Assembly (NCBI GenBank): GCA_020796225.1
Contig: CM036759.1
Coordinates: 70,891,512 to 70,955,511, forward strand
Reading direction: 5' to 3'
DNA: 64,000 bases
Origin: Arion vulgaris
Taxonomy: Eukaryota > Mollusca > Gastropoda > Stylommatophora > Arionidae
Shown here: one piece after another, positions 43,960-57,107 of the stretch
Layout of the letters: every line of letters begins with the position of its first letter
How positions within the stretch are numbered: position 1 is the stretch's first letter
Position numbers and translations under genes: made by a program
The notes under the pieces: generated by a model
Seen by the model: the letters and a program-made list of their open reading frames with translations, nothing else
Database searches by the model: none
Told to the model about the DNA's origin: nothing

Positions 43960-44880
43960 TGAGTTCATTCTGGATAGATCTATTTGTCCGGAGTCCATGA
44001 TATACGTTCTCTTCTGTAACACTTATATTCAAAAGCACACAATAGTAACAATAGCTGTCCATCGCAATCGTTGATGATAACAGCTTGAGACATGTGCTGC
44101 CGTACCTCTCTGGTGTGTGTGAAGGTGAATGTAGAGTCCAATCCTCGAACACAATTCCCCACCACAGGTGGGGCATACATGATCAAGGTTAGACATGTGG
44201 GTGTTTTGTCTTTTGGCGCAGCTCATTTTCTCTATGCCTAAACGACACGATGATTCTCAGCTATGCAATTTCCTCTTGTGTTGTTACAGCGCCACATTTG
44301 GCGATCTTTTGCGGGGGATTCCCAGCACAGGGTGTCTTTATCAAAGCATTTTAGAGATACTATCTTTAAATAGTTTTTTCTGTCCATCATCTGAACGTCT
44401 GCCCCCTTCAAGCTCACCGTACATCAACTGTTTTGGGATGCAACCAGGCATCCAAGCAACGTGACCGGCCCATCTCACTTGGGCCTTCTGCAACAGGGTA
44501 CTGATGCTTGGGATCTTTGCTCTAATGAGGACTTCGGTATCTGAAATTTTGTCCAACCAGTTTATTTTTATTATTCTGCGTAGACAACTTGTGGGGAAGT
44601 GGTTTAGTTTACTTGCGTGTCTGCTATACACTGTTCATGTCTCTCTGGCATACATCAGCGTGGTTACCAATATGGCACAGTTAACTTCAGCTTTGTGGCT
44701 ATGCTTATCCCTTTCAGCTCCCACACAGTGACATGTACCCTTTCCCGACGCAGCACTGGCTTTGAATATCCTATTGTTGACCTCAGAGTCTATGTTTACC
44801 GATCTGGATAGGATGCTGCCAAGATAGGTAAAGTTGTCCGCTGGCAGGAGATTCTGGTGTTTCATATTGATGACTGGATC
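43960..44880 (-). mobile_element. LINE ORF2 end with zinc-finger tail
   Basis: Minus-strand order: ADNFTYLGSILSRSVNIDSE, SCLRRIIKINWLDKISDTEV, RWAGHVAWMPGCIPKQLMYG and then DHVCPTCGGELCSRIGLYIH, LHTHQRG. The CxxC...HxxxH tail is usual for this LINE type. Frameshifts separate the pieces. Confidence 0.88.
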
Positions 44881-44899
44881 ATGGTACTGCAGCTTTCAA

Positions 44900-46060
44900 G
44901 GTTATGGTAGCCACACACCTTGAGCAGACACTACTTGTCCTTTTGTTTGATCAACTTGTGATGTCCGTGGTAGATTATGGACTCAACATCCTCGTGATAT
45001 CAAGATCACAATGTGAACGACTTGCACGTATTCAGAATGAGGGTATGCGTATATTCTTTGGCTGCACTAGAGATACCCCCATTGTGAAGATGAGATATAT
45101 GCTTGGCTTCTGTCACAACGCTCTCATCATGCAATCACCCAAACCAAGGCATATATGCGGGTTACTGTGGATAAGAGACATCCATTGCACAAGAACACTA
45201 ATGATGTTAAGGGCACGAGAATCAAGCATGGCATGTCGTGGATGGCCCAGGCTGAGAGAACAATTGGCCAGGTTCTCTCAGCCTGGGCCATCCTACGGTT
45301 GCGACCCTGCCAAAGGGGGAAGAATGGATCCCAACAGATGGTAGCAAGATCAACTATCACAACCTTATCATTATTCTTGGAAGAGAATGTAGAGATTGGG
45401 GCAACATGAAGGCTGAACTCGCAGTTAAGCAGCTGATAGAAGATAATGCAAGGGATGGTGGTGAGAAGTCCGGCTATTGTTTCTTGGCTAATGCACATGG
45501 TAGTGTTGTTGCAGAGCGAAGTGGGGCATACAGGGCAGATACTTCTAGTATGAGGATGGATGTTGAGGCCATTACTGCTGCCCTCCATTGGTTCTCTGAT
45601 ACTCTGTTTACTGGGGCAGTTGTTGTATTTGACTCTCAGTTGATGCTTCACAAGATTCAAAAGGGAAGATTTTGGTATGAGTGGATGTCTATAGAAGTTT
45701 TTAACCTCCAGAGGCTTATGTGGATCTGTTGTGTTCTGGGCATGCTTGTGTTTGCGGCACTGAGAGAGTGGACAGGCTTCTGTAAACAGAATAGATTGTT
45801 GTGAGTTGTAGGTGGATAGGGAGGATGTTCTTCGGTCTCTTTGCTACTGCCCGTTGGATGAAGACACTAAAATATATCAAGCGATTTAAGCAGTTTGGAG
45901 TTATCCGTTGTACAAGTAGAACTGGATGCCTGAGGAGCAGAGTGGCAAGTGAGCCACTTGAACCATCAGTATGCATACTCTTCGGTATCTGTTGGGGGAG
46001 ACTGAGCACCCATGGGTCTGCCGGAGTGGAATGACGTTAGTTTAGTAACCAATAACTGCT
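44900..46060 (+). mobile_element. I-type LINE RT end and RNase H remnant (RNH-1)
   Basis: Plus strand reads VVDYGLNILVISRSQCERLA, RIQNEGMRIFFGCTRDTPIV and KMRYMLGFCHN (post-RT region). It then has a broken RNase H: MRMDVEAITAALHWFSDTLF, VVFDSQLMLHKIQKGRFWYE, IEVFNLQRLMW and GLRSRV-type tail pieces to CILFGICWGRL. Several frame changes and a perfect 22-bp inverted repeat at 45240-45293. Confidence 0.85.
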
Positions 46061-46342
46061 CTCTAGGGGCGGGCTGAAACATGACCTCAGTTTTCTTGGA
46101 GTTAATGGTAAGGCCAAACCTATCACTGGCCAGCTAGAACAGCTATAGTAGTCCGTTAAAAAACTGTGTGTGTGAACAACTTGAATTCCTGTTAAGAATT
46201 TATTATCCTATTCTATATGTTGTGTGCGGTGTAAGATGTGTGTTTCTTCACTTCTTTTGCATCCTTTGCTTGATAAAGGCCTTTAGGTCGAAACGTTGAT
46301 GTGTATTGTTATTGTTTTGTAAAACTACAGTACTTTGTTTTG
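46061..46342. mobile_element. LINE debris and hammerhead-like repeat
   Basis: 46070-46130 (gagttaatggtaaggccaaa) looks like LINE RT in reverse. 46255-46320 matches 40838 and 56940. Confidence 0.5.
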
Positions 46343-46494
46343 ACATGTTTTGATATGAAAACACAAACAAAACTCAAGAAGCAGTTCAGCTTAGATCAGT
46401 CTAAAAATATTTTGTTTTTACATGTTTTGATATGAAAACACAAACAAAACTCAAGAAGCAGTTCAGCTTAGATCAGTCTAAAAAAAAGAACATA
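46343..46494. repeat. 77-bp tandem duplication
   Basis: acatgttttgatatgaaaac at 46343 recurs at 46420 with the following cagttcagcttagatcagtc. Confidence 0.95.
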
Positions 46495-46618
46495 GGGGAA
46501 CGGTTGCTTCAATATGACAATGCACGTCCGGCCGTACACGTCATAAAACAAGGGAGGTAGTTAAGAAATTGCGCTGGACTATACTTGGAGTGGATCATCC
46601 ACCCTACAGCCCCGATCT

Positions 46619-47872
46619 TATTCTTTCGATCGTTCTGGGCTAGTTTTTATCATTCTTATTGTGATGTATAAACTGCCAGACATCATAACGTAATGTACGT
46701 GCACCAACCTTCAGCACCTTTTTGAGCACAGTTACTTATCCTTCGGTGGGGTGTTCGATTTCAGCCAGCTATTGTGTGCGGTTCGCTCTCCGCTAGCCTT
46801 TGACTGTCCCCAGCCGTAACCCACAAGGCAGTGGGTTGCTATTTTCTTTCAGGGCAGCGTCCCTTAGACGGCCTGCCCTCCCGGGCTTATGAACGCCATC
46901 TGCCCAGCAAAACCAGTCGTTTTAATGAACACCTTGGTTTGCCGCCCGTTCAGGTTTGTTTGCGGTTTGCTCCGCTAGCCTTTGATTGTCACCAATCAAC
47001 TACAAGGCAGCAGTAGTTCACTGCGAGCGGAAACACGCACTGGCTCTACCTCTGCTGGGCTTTCCAGTAATTCTGTACATTTGGGTGGGACGCACACCCT
47101 GCTTGCCGCTGCCGCGCCTGCACTGGTCTTGCCTCTGCTGGGCTTTCCAGTTGTCCTACTCATGTGGGTGGGATGCACACCCTCTTACCGTGCCGGCCTG
47201 CCCCTCGATGAGGCCCACTGTGACTTTGCCAGCGTGCGTGCTAGCTCTGCTCCCCTATCACCATCGACTTTTTCCGTGCTCACATTTTTCGCCACATGTG
47301 CCGCCACCCTTGCAACGTCCGTATGCGCGCTCGCTCTGCCCTGGTGCCTACCTCACCATTTCCGACAATTCCTCTGGGCTGTCCGACTTCGGGGGAATTC
47401 GATTATCGCCCTATGATGCCCACGGGCAACTAAGCTCGGCACCCAGCACACTCATCGGCTCTAGAGAGGGCGGATCCAGACGAGCATGATTTCTTGGTGC
47501 AGACACAGTATTGAGCGGGGCTCATCACCCGGCATGCTCATCGGCTCAAGAAAAGTGCATCAAGAGAGATAAAGCACGGCTCCGAGCTCCACCCGCAAGG
47601 TTCCACATGTATCATCGTTCTAGCTTTCCCATCGCACGGAGAGGCGAGCATTAATAGTCACTCTGGGAGTTCGCTCGTCGAGTTGCGAGCGAATCCCATC
47701 AGGCATGACTATCTTTGCATCTCTACTTGCCCCAGAGTAGCTCTCCCACAGCACCTGCCCTCTTAGCCAGACCGGAATCACCGTCTGTTACCAGGGTCAC
47801 CACGTGATATTGAGAGCAGGAGATTAGGCCACCTCCTAATCCTGGCGCGCCGCTTCCTTGCGCCTTTGACCT
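46619..47872. mobile_element. 1.25-kb GC-rich insertion in mariner
   Basis: Flanked by cagccccgatct at 46607-46618 and 47873-47884, consistent with a 12-bp target duplication. It is much richer in G+C than its surroundings. Internal near-repeats occur: ctccgctagcctttga (46790, 46971), ctctgctgggctttccagt (47051, 47132). No terminal inverted repeats, RT or transposase was seen. Family unknown. Confidence 0.6.
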
Positions 47873-48131
47873 CAGCCCCGATCTGATTTTCCTCACTTAA
47901 AAATGCGCTTCGTCGGACAAGGTTAGATGATGAGGATGGTGTGATTAAGGCAATGAAGATATGGCTACGTGAGCAGGACAAAACCTGGTACAATCAAGGC
48001 ATGCATTCACTTGTTTCGCGCTGGTATAAGGCTGTACAAGGTGATGGGGATTATGTAGAAAAATAAATATGTTTAGAAGACATGTTCGTGCATATTGTTT
48101 GTAAATTTAATTAGTTTTGAATAAATAGTTT

Positions 48132-48483
48132 ACAAAGTTAGTTTACAAACACTGGATATGATTATGGAAAAGACTCCATCAAAGACCAAACTAAGCAGAA
48201 CAGACCAGGTCGTTATATTTCGACTACGCACCGGACACTGCAGACTCAACAAACACTTATACAGACTAGGAATAAGTCAAACAGCTCTCTGCCAGTGTCA
48301 GCAGGCAGAACAGACACCAGAGCATATCCTGCAAGACTGTCCTCTTCTGGTGGAGCTGAGAAGCAACATGTGGCCACACCCAGTCGACCTGAAAACTAAG
48401 CTTTGGGAAACCTGACAGACCTGAAGCTGACTGCCCAGTTTGTGGTCCACAGTAAATTAAGCGCATGACCAGAGATCGCTGAA
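48132..48483 (+). mobile_element. 5'-truncated LINE end inserted in mariner, with TSD
   Basis: A frame from 48158 reads TDQVVIFRLRTGHCRLNKHL, YRLGISQTALCQCQQAEQTP, EHILQDCPLLVELRSNMWPH. This is the LINE C-terminal Cys region. gaataaatagttt flanks it at 48119-48131 and 48484-48496. Confidence 0.85.
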
Positions 48484-48544
48484 GAATAAATAGTTTCTGG
48501 ACAAAATAGGGTACATTACTTTCTGAACGTCCCTCGTATATTGA

Positions 48545-49640
48545 ATTCAGAACACTTCTGAAGTCGGAGGAGGCACGCCTGTATGGGTGAGGGGGAAGCA
48601 TGTCTTCACGCAAAAATAAGTAAGAAGTGCCATAGCGGGTGAACGCAGAAGAATTCAGAACAATTGACCGTGGCATGAGGGGATCGCAGTTATAGAAGTC
48701 AAGCCTCTTGTGGATTTACTATCCAGGGAACGCATTGATCCGCGGTAATTAGCGAGTTAATGACACGCTTGTCGTAAAATAAAGCTCACGTCTGCAGGCG
48801 GGAGAACTTGCAAGATAATTTTTCAAGTGGGCTGTGAGGAAAGCGACGTTCCGCAAGGGACATGCAAGGGCATGTGATGACGGATGCAGCTTGTGTATAA
48901 CATGCGAGCTACGGAAAATATCAACATGATACCAATTTGCGTGAACATCAATCGGTCTGCCTTAGTGACGGCGGTTGCTAGCTAGCCAAATTTGTAGAAG
49001 ATGATGAATTACAAAGAACACCCCCATTAAAAAAGAAATGATAATTGAGCTCCTTCCGTTCACGTAATGCTCCTTTAAAAATGCAACATGGCCGCTTCCG
49101 GAGGATAGACGTCGTTAAGGGAACAGAATGTATCGTTCTTGCGTTTCATCATGAGAATTATAAGGCAGTTTGATATATATTTTTGGCATTCTTTTATTAC
49201 TTAACGGACATTTATCTAGTTGATATCAGTTTTTGCTAGTGTTATTAGTTGTTCAAGTACAGCAGACATTAGTAATATAGGCTAATAGGTAAACTAACTG
49301 ATAATCTAATATTAAATATAACACAGTATTTGAGTTAATAGTTATTAGTATTATTACAGTTATTAGTATTACTAATATTAATAACTAATAATTTAATCAT
49401 TAAACTAACCCAACCAGTATTTAGTTTGTATAATTTACAGTAACTTTAACTTACCCAACACATTTCACTGCGCAGAATTTTGAGATCTTGACTCCGTTAT
49501 TTTGGCATCGTATAATTTTCCGTACGTTAGACTCCCGTCTCAATAACTTTAGTCTAACGTACCTTCAATATTTTTCATTAAATTAAACGCATAATTACAC
49601 TACAAACTGGTCAGAAATTAATTTAGAATCAGTTCATTCT
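48545..49640. other. Family-E piece, then AT-rich sequence without genes
   Basis: 48545-48655 is family E (cgcctgtatgg, ttcacgcaaaaat). 48780-48900 matches the tandem unit near 10120-10180 (gacgttccgcaagggacatg). 49085-49115 has gcaacatggccgcttccgga, a promoter-like patch. 49150-49620 is AT-rich with no frame. Confidence 0.45.
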
Positions 49641-50165
49641 TCTTCTTACAACAATTTCAGACATCGACTTGTGTACTTATAAAGTAGATGGTTGTCAACT
49701 TGAGTCTGAGTACTCTAAACATGTTTAGTTTTTGGACAGACATGGAGGTTGACCATTTGCGTTTTCCTCTGTTCATTGCATGTTGGACACTTTTGCAGGA
49801 TGTGTTTTCTGTCCACTTGCTGGTGGCACTTGTGCACATGTCAGTAGGGTGTATCTTGTACTTTTTAAACAGATGGCACCTCAGCCTGTTGTGCCCAGTA
49901 CTTAGCCGGAAGATGACAACCAGTTTTTCTCTAGTGAGTTGGTAGTGGGTATCGCTTTTTTGTTGACCCAGGTAATCTCTCGCCTATTTGTTTTTGTAAG
50001 TCATTTTTACCCCATGCTTTTGCTCCACATGTGTCATATTGGTACCTGTTTCTGGTAGACTGATTCCTGTCATTGCCAATATGTCTGCTGTCTCGTTGCC
50101 AGGTATACCACAATAGAATGGTATCCATTATATTACCATTCCAAAACAATTTGTGCACATTTGTT
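49640..50165 (-). mobile_element. LINE RNase H end and C-terminal fragment
   Basis: The minus strand contains a GNETADILAM-like stretch in a shifted frame, then LRCHLFKKYKIHPTDMCTSA and SVQHAMNRGKRKWSTSMSVQ. Similar to the NRMRHHLYTKFKIGTNDMC segment in the 8-12 kb array. Confidence 0.65.
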
Positions 50166-50604
50166 GTAGTGTTGATGACAGTTTCTTTAAATTATTATCT
50201 GGATTTTTTAGAGTAGGGATACATTTTTCCAAGAATTGTTTGTTTTCTTTTGTTTCTAAGCAACAGTATATTTTCTTTGACTTGGACACAGACCAACGAA
50301 GCAGTCAGTGACTGATACACCTTATTGCAGCGTTGTCCAACCCGGTGCCCGCGTGTGCCGTGTCATACATTCATGGTGCCCCATTTTACTCTGCATGTTT
50401 ATCAGATTTTAAGAAAAACGTTTTTCAGTTTTTTTCGTATCGCTTCCGTGATTACGATCTTTCCAATTTGCAATCTTTTATTTTTTTACCATTCTACTGC
50501 CCCTTATCCCCCTCCCTCTTTGCTTTTCACTTGTGAAAGCGTCGTCTTAACTACATTAATATTACTATTGTTATTGCTAGTAGTAGTAGTAGTGCAATCG
50601 TCAC
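50166..50604. other. Unassigned; short (TAG)n at 50577
   Basis: No gene or known repeat recognised. ttgctagtagtagtagtagt is a simple repeat. Confidence 0.4.
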
Positions 50605-51150
50605 TTATTTGTGACATTGCGTCTGCAAGCAAGTTATCTGCACTGCTCTATCCTGAGCAACTAATTCAATCTCTTCTATGGAATTGAGTCCAATATTTCT
50701 CACCTCAGTAGAGTTAATTTCAGGGTTTCCAGAGTGCATTCTTTTTTCAAACATTTTGCCTCTAACTTTGATGCCTGTTTTGTGAATCTTATCATTTCTT
50801 CTCAGAAAGTATGCCCAATACATCATCTAAACACTTTTATCTTAGTCTTCTTCTTTTGTCGTCACACTGTTACATGGTTGTTGCCCAATGTCTTGGTTTT
50901 CTGTTTTTTGGTCTTGCACTGCTCTAGTGGCTTGGTTGATAGTTATTTTTGACAGGATTCTGCTATGCCATATATCCATATTTTTTTGTGGTCTTCCTCT
51001 CACGCCCTATTTCCTGATGTTCTCTTTTAGAAGACTGTATTCAGTGGAGTTTGGATGCATTCTTATTAAGTGGCAGAACCACGTCATTCTTTGTTTCTCA
51101 TTGTAATTAAAGCAAGGTTCTGTCCAAACTTTCTCTCTTATACTGATGTT
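50605..51150 (-). mobile_element. LINE fragments with family-F insertion (50838-50960)
   Basis: 50605-50826 reads NIGLNSIEEIELVAQDRAVQ on the minus strand. The reversed family-F element (ttttgtcgtcacactgttac, gttgttgcccaatg) follows, then 50960-51110 is a LINE fragment like 52820-52970. Confidence 0.7.
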
Positions 51151-51384
51151 GGTGACTGTCTTTTCTAGTGTTGTTGGTAGACATTTTCGTAGGCATCACA
51201 CTGCACATGTCATTTTTTGCGATTCTTATTTGCTCATTGTCCATGTTTGACTCTGGTAACACAGAGTAGGTATGAAAATGCTGTTGATCATCTGTTAGTT
51301 AGCTGTCAGTTAGATGTTTGGGTGCTTTAACAATATGGCTAGCTGGTAGCCCTTTTATACAATAGTTATATCTGTATTATTCAG

Positions 51385-51590
51385 AACGAGGAGCGTCTGG
51401 CCAAATGGATTAGATCATGGCTTCCATGCCGGAGACCAGTGCTCAATCCACAATAAGGCAGAGGATAGTTTTCTATCGGGGGCATAACAAATCCTAACCT
51501 GAACAATTTCGCTGTGATTGCACTAGCCATGCAGCCATTAAAATTCATCAGGCTCATATCCCCCCTGTCCTACACTGTCTTAAAAAGCGT
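51385..51590 (+). mobile_element. SINE-4, tRNA-like head
   Basis: ggagcgtctggccaaatgga with a B-box-like gtgctcaatcc, then the body tgattgcactagccatgcag. Second copy at 18650. Confidence 0.6.
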
Positions 51591-51868
51591 TATTACAGAC
51601 AGTAACGACAGTTTATATCTGTATTATTTAGCGTTATTACAAGAACAGTATATCTGTATATTTAGTTTTTACGACGTAATTTATATCTGTTTTGCGTTAT
51701 TACAGACAGTAACGACAGTTTATATCTGTATTATTTAGCGTTATTACAGACAGTAATGACAGTTTATATCTGTATTATTTAGCGTTATTACAGACAGTAA
51801 TGACAGTTTATATCTGTATTATTTAGCGTTATTACAGACAGTAATGACAGTTTATATCTGTATTATTT
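51591..51868. repeat. 44-bp tandem repeat, 5-6 units, upstream of TTBK exon 1
   Basis: Unit gcgttattacagacagtaat, gacagtttatatctgtatta, ttta. It ends about 30 bp before the exon 1 acceptor at 51900. Confidence 0.93.
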
Positions 51869-51900
51869 TGTTTCATTATTTTCAACTTGTTTTTGTTTAG

Positions 51901-52036
51901 GATATCTAAAGCTAAATATGGGTTGATGTGCATGTCTGAGTGAGTAACGTACAAGTCCACCACACCACAATTATGACAACGGCTACAGTTGAAGACCTCT
52001 TGCAGGCCAATCAAGTAGTTAAAGAAAGGTTTAAAG
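51901..52036 (+). CDS. TTBK: TTBK exon 1: 5' UTR end and start codon
   Basis: An acceptor tttttgtttag ends at 51900, so 51901-51970 is probably 5' UTR. ATG is at 51971. The 22 codons MTTATVEDLLQANQVVKERF, KV precede gtaagt, matching the TTBK start (EDLLxPxxVVKxRxKV). Three short upstream ATGs lie in the UTR, including atgggttga. Confidence 0.88.
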
Positions 52037-52092
52037 TTGTAAGTAGTTCCTCAGTGTTAAATCCTATTATAAATGTTATAGTTGTAGATATG

Positions 52093-52345
52093 TGATTGAT
52101 TGATTGATAGGACCATCATCATTGCACTTCGGTGAGTAACCATGTGTGCTCCGATATCTTTCTTACACAGGAAGATCTCAGCTGCAGTGCACAAACTCCA
52201 TAGCACCTGCGAGGTCCCCGATGTAATTTTGAAGATGGTGAAGATATTTTTGAAAGAATTAAATTTTAAATATTTTGTTTATGAATTTTGCCCATGCAGC
52301 GGCTTTCCAGCCTGCTCTTCTCGATTTTGAACTACCAAGTGTTCT
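52093..52345 (-). mobile_element. SINE-2 copy in TTBK intron 1
   Basis: Starts at the (tgat)n tail, gattgattgataggaccatc, and runs to gctgctc...ttttgaactaccaa. The head is lost. Confidence 0.75.
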
Positions 52346-52379
52346 TTTACATTCTTTTGATGTTTCTTTGTGTGCAGCC

Positions 52380-53060
52380 CTGTTTTAAAACCTCATCATT
52401 TGTTTTCTTTGCTGTCCATGAAATTTTCAGCATTCTTCTGTAAAACCACATCTTTGTGGCTTCCAGCTATCTTATTGATTTGCATGTTCATTGTCCATGA
52501 TTCGCTGCCATACATAAATATTGGTTGAACATAGCACTGGAGTACTCGTTGCAGCGGTGTCAATGGTAGTGAATTCACACATGGTGCTTTTTTGTTTTCG
52601 TAAAAACTGCTTTTGCTCGAGCTATTCTACTCGTAATCTCTGTTTTACATCTTCCATCTGATGTTAGGAAAGTTCCCAGATACTTGAACCGAGGGTTCAT
52701 ACTTCTTCTTTCTTTTGTCGTCACTCTGCTACCGGGTTGTTGCCCAGTGTCATGGTTTTCTGTTTTTGTCTTGCGTTGTTCTGGTGGCTTGTGTGATTAT
52801 TTTTGTTCTTTGACAGGATTCTGATATGCCATCTAGATACATCTTTTCGTGGTCTTCCTCTCACATTCTTTCCTGATGTTTTGTTGTAGAAGACTCTGTA
52901 CACTGTGGGGTTTGAATGAAATCTTATTAAGTGGCCAAACCACTTCATTCTTTGATTCTTAATGTAAGTCAAGCAAGGTTCTCTGCCAACTTTCTTTCTT
53001 ATGCTGATGTTGGTGACTCTTGTCTTTTCTAGTGTTGTTTATAACTTTTCGCAGGCACCA
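52380..53060 (-). mobile_element. LINE fragments with family-F insertion (52704-52820)
   Basis: 52396-52578 minus reads LQRVLQCYVQPIFMYGSESW and TMNMQINKI. 52820-52972 minus reads MKWFGHLIRFHSNPTVYRVF. Between them lies the reversed family-F element. Confidence 0.8.
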
Positions 53061-53099
53061 CATTTCACATGTAGTTATTTTTTGTGACTGTGCTTTGCT

Positions 53100-54340
<1,241 letters not shown>

Positions 54341-54369
54341 TCTGTTTTCCTATTAGTTTAATTCCCCAC

Positions 54370-54785
54370 TGATTTATTGATAGGAAAATCGTTATTCACT
54401 TCGGGAGTAACGATGTGTGTTCCAATCTCTTTCTTACACAGGAAGATCTCAGCCACCGTGCATGAACTCTGTAGCATCAGCAAGGGTTCGCGATGTAATT
54501 TTGAAGATAGTGAAGATATTTTTATAAGACTTTTATATTTAATCTTTTCTAATGAATTTTACCTGGACAGCGGATTTTCATCCTGCTCTTTTTGATTTTG
54601 AACTGCCAAGGGTTCTTTTACGTGCTCATTGAACACAGGATCGACGTTTTATCGTCCGTCTCTGATAGGACTAGAAACTCAATCTCACCTACACTGAGGT
54701 CATGGATTGAGTTGCCTACGAGGGAGTGAACCTGGTGCCTTTGACATGAGAGACGAGCACCTAACCTCTACGCCACAGAGATCAT
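54370..54785 (-). mobile_element. SINE-2 copy, near full length
   Basis: On the minus strand the head is gtggcgtagaggttaggtgc, with a B-box-like caggttcactccct. The body is typical and the tail degenerate (gatttattgatagg). Confidence 0.75.
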
Positions 54786-54881
54786 TCTGTTTTCATATTG
54801 TTTCATATTCCATACTGTTTTTTTAGTATTTTAGTAAGTTATTGTAAGGCCATGTTTGTTCTGAAACATATCCATATATAA

Positions 54882-55510
<629 letters not shown>

Positions 55511-56015
55511 GATTGCAAGCTCGGCATCTGTTATCAGTGTGGTTGCAGGAGCTGCTGGTAGGTCATCACATGATGTCTGCCTGCCTTAGGGGCTACACTG
55601 CGTATTTTCAATTTGGGTTTACTCCCATGACCTTTGCCTCTCCTGAGGCTTCAGCAAGGTAGTGGGGCTATTTGCCCACATCTGAAATTCTGGTTCTTGG
55701 ATATAAAGGATAAATCCACTCATATCACAAGTCTGGGGGCCAGACCTCCTTGAGATTTTTGTCGGGTTTACTCTCCATCGGACAATGAAAAAAAATCTGA
55801 CCTAAGGAGACTATTTCCTAGGCATGACATTGCTTCGTTACCCTTTGGCCTTGCGGTCAAAGCTTCCCGTTCCACACCTCTGGGATGGGGGAATTGAGTT
55901 ATGTGTTCCTAGGGTTACCAACAGGATACTCATTTTCAGCTTTCACTGCTTCTAAGAGAGACATTATATATATAAATTTATGTGGTATTATTTCTGTTTG
56001 TCATGAATTAATGAA
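55511..56015. other. TTBK intron sequence, unassigned
   Basis: 55590-55900 contains cttgcggtcaaagcttcccg, gtcgggtttactctccatcg; not matched to other repeats here. No gene. Confidence 0.4.
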
Positions 56016-56400
56016 GGATTGACTTCATTGCACTGGATTTTACCCCATATAGCTCAACCCCTCTCCACAGAAGTGGCACAACATCTGCTGAGAGTATTGC
56101 AGCCAAACTCCTTACCTCCAAACAATCCTAGGGTTTCTGGAAAAAGGTTTTGTGAACAGAACAGCGTGGTCAGTTCTAACACCCCCAACCCCTCAGAGCC
56201 AACAGCAAAGGCTTACCCACAGAGAACCCCTATCTACTAAATCTGTCTTACCTATGAAGTTTGAGAAGGCACGCCTGTATGGTGGGTAACAATGATAATA
56301 AGAAAAGCAGGCCTTCACACAAAAAAAATCAATCAGAAGTGTCATACCAGGTGCGCTGACTACAACAGAATTCATAGCAGGTGAAGGAAAAAGAAAAAAC
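56016..56400 (-). mobile_element. SINE-3 copy (56016-56232) and family-E piece (56240-56400)
   Basis: SINE-3: ggattgacttcattgcactg at the 3' side and the reversed tRNA-like head gttctctgtgggtaagcc. Family E: acgcctgtatggtgggtaac, atcaatcagaagtg, gaattcatagcagg. Confidence 0.65.
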
Positions 56401-56445
56401 CTTAGTCTGTGATGGCGTACACCTTAATTTTGTATTTTTTCATGA

Positions 56446-56685
<240 letters not shown>

Positions 56686-57107
56686 TAGTTTGGCTGACAA
56701 ACTTGCACGGGCTGGAGGGAGCCTAACACATCCACACCCAACACAAACCTTTACAGAAGCAATGATGCTCCTGAAACAGGCCAGAAAAATGATATACCAG
56801 AAGCAGACATAACATACAGAATCAGACAATAAACTCCTAATGGCCCTGTTTTTATACTTTGTAAAACTTCAGTATTTTTTATTGCTGTTGGAATATCTCT
56901 GTCGTAGTCTTTATATAGTGTGCTGTAAAATTCGTCACTCCTGTTGTATCGTTTGTTTGATAAAGGCCAAAATGTTGCTGTGTATTGTCATTGTTTTTGT
57001 ATTTTGTAAAACTACAATACTTTGTTATTACGTGTATCGCTATTTTACATAGCTTTACTGCAGTCTTCCCTTATATCGAGAAAACACTAAGCTAACTGTT
57101 GCCAGAC
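56686..57107 (+). mobile_element. LINE RNase H fragment and hammerhead-like repeat in intron 4
   Basis: 56690-56830 reads ADKLARAGGSLTHPHPTQTF, TEAMMLLKQARKM, an RNase H end. 56940-57010 has tttgataaaggccaaaatgt, gctgtgtattgtcattg. Confidence 0.6.

Larger units (their letters stand above)
46495..48540 (+). pseudogene. mariner transposase, split by nested insertions
   Basis: The N-side part at 46495-46618 reads RLLQYDNARPAVHVIKQ in one frame and HPPYSPDL in another, the second catalytic Asp region (DNARPH) and the PYSPDL box. The C-side part at 47873-48066 reads FPHLKNALRRTRLDDEDGVI, KAMKIWLREQDKTWYNQGMH, SLVSRWYKAVQGDGDYVEK, stop, the canonical C-terminus. The right terminal repeat cattactttctgaacgtccc, tcgta ends at about 48540. 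The N-terminal DNA-binding part is absent. Confidence 0.85.

Noticed and set aside
44029..44226. Zinc-finger transcription factor (CPTCGGELCSRIGLYIHLHT)
   Set aside because: This Cys/His motif is the C-terminus of a LINE ORF2, with RT remnants just upstream at 44340-44880.
47000..47500. Host gene in the GC-rich block (165-codon overlapping frames)
   Set aside because: Overlapping open frames on both strands reflect GC content; no motif, and the block is a likely insertion bounded by direct repeats.
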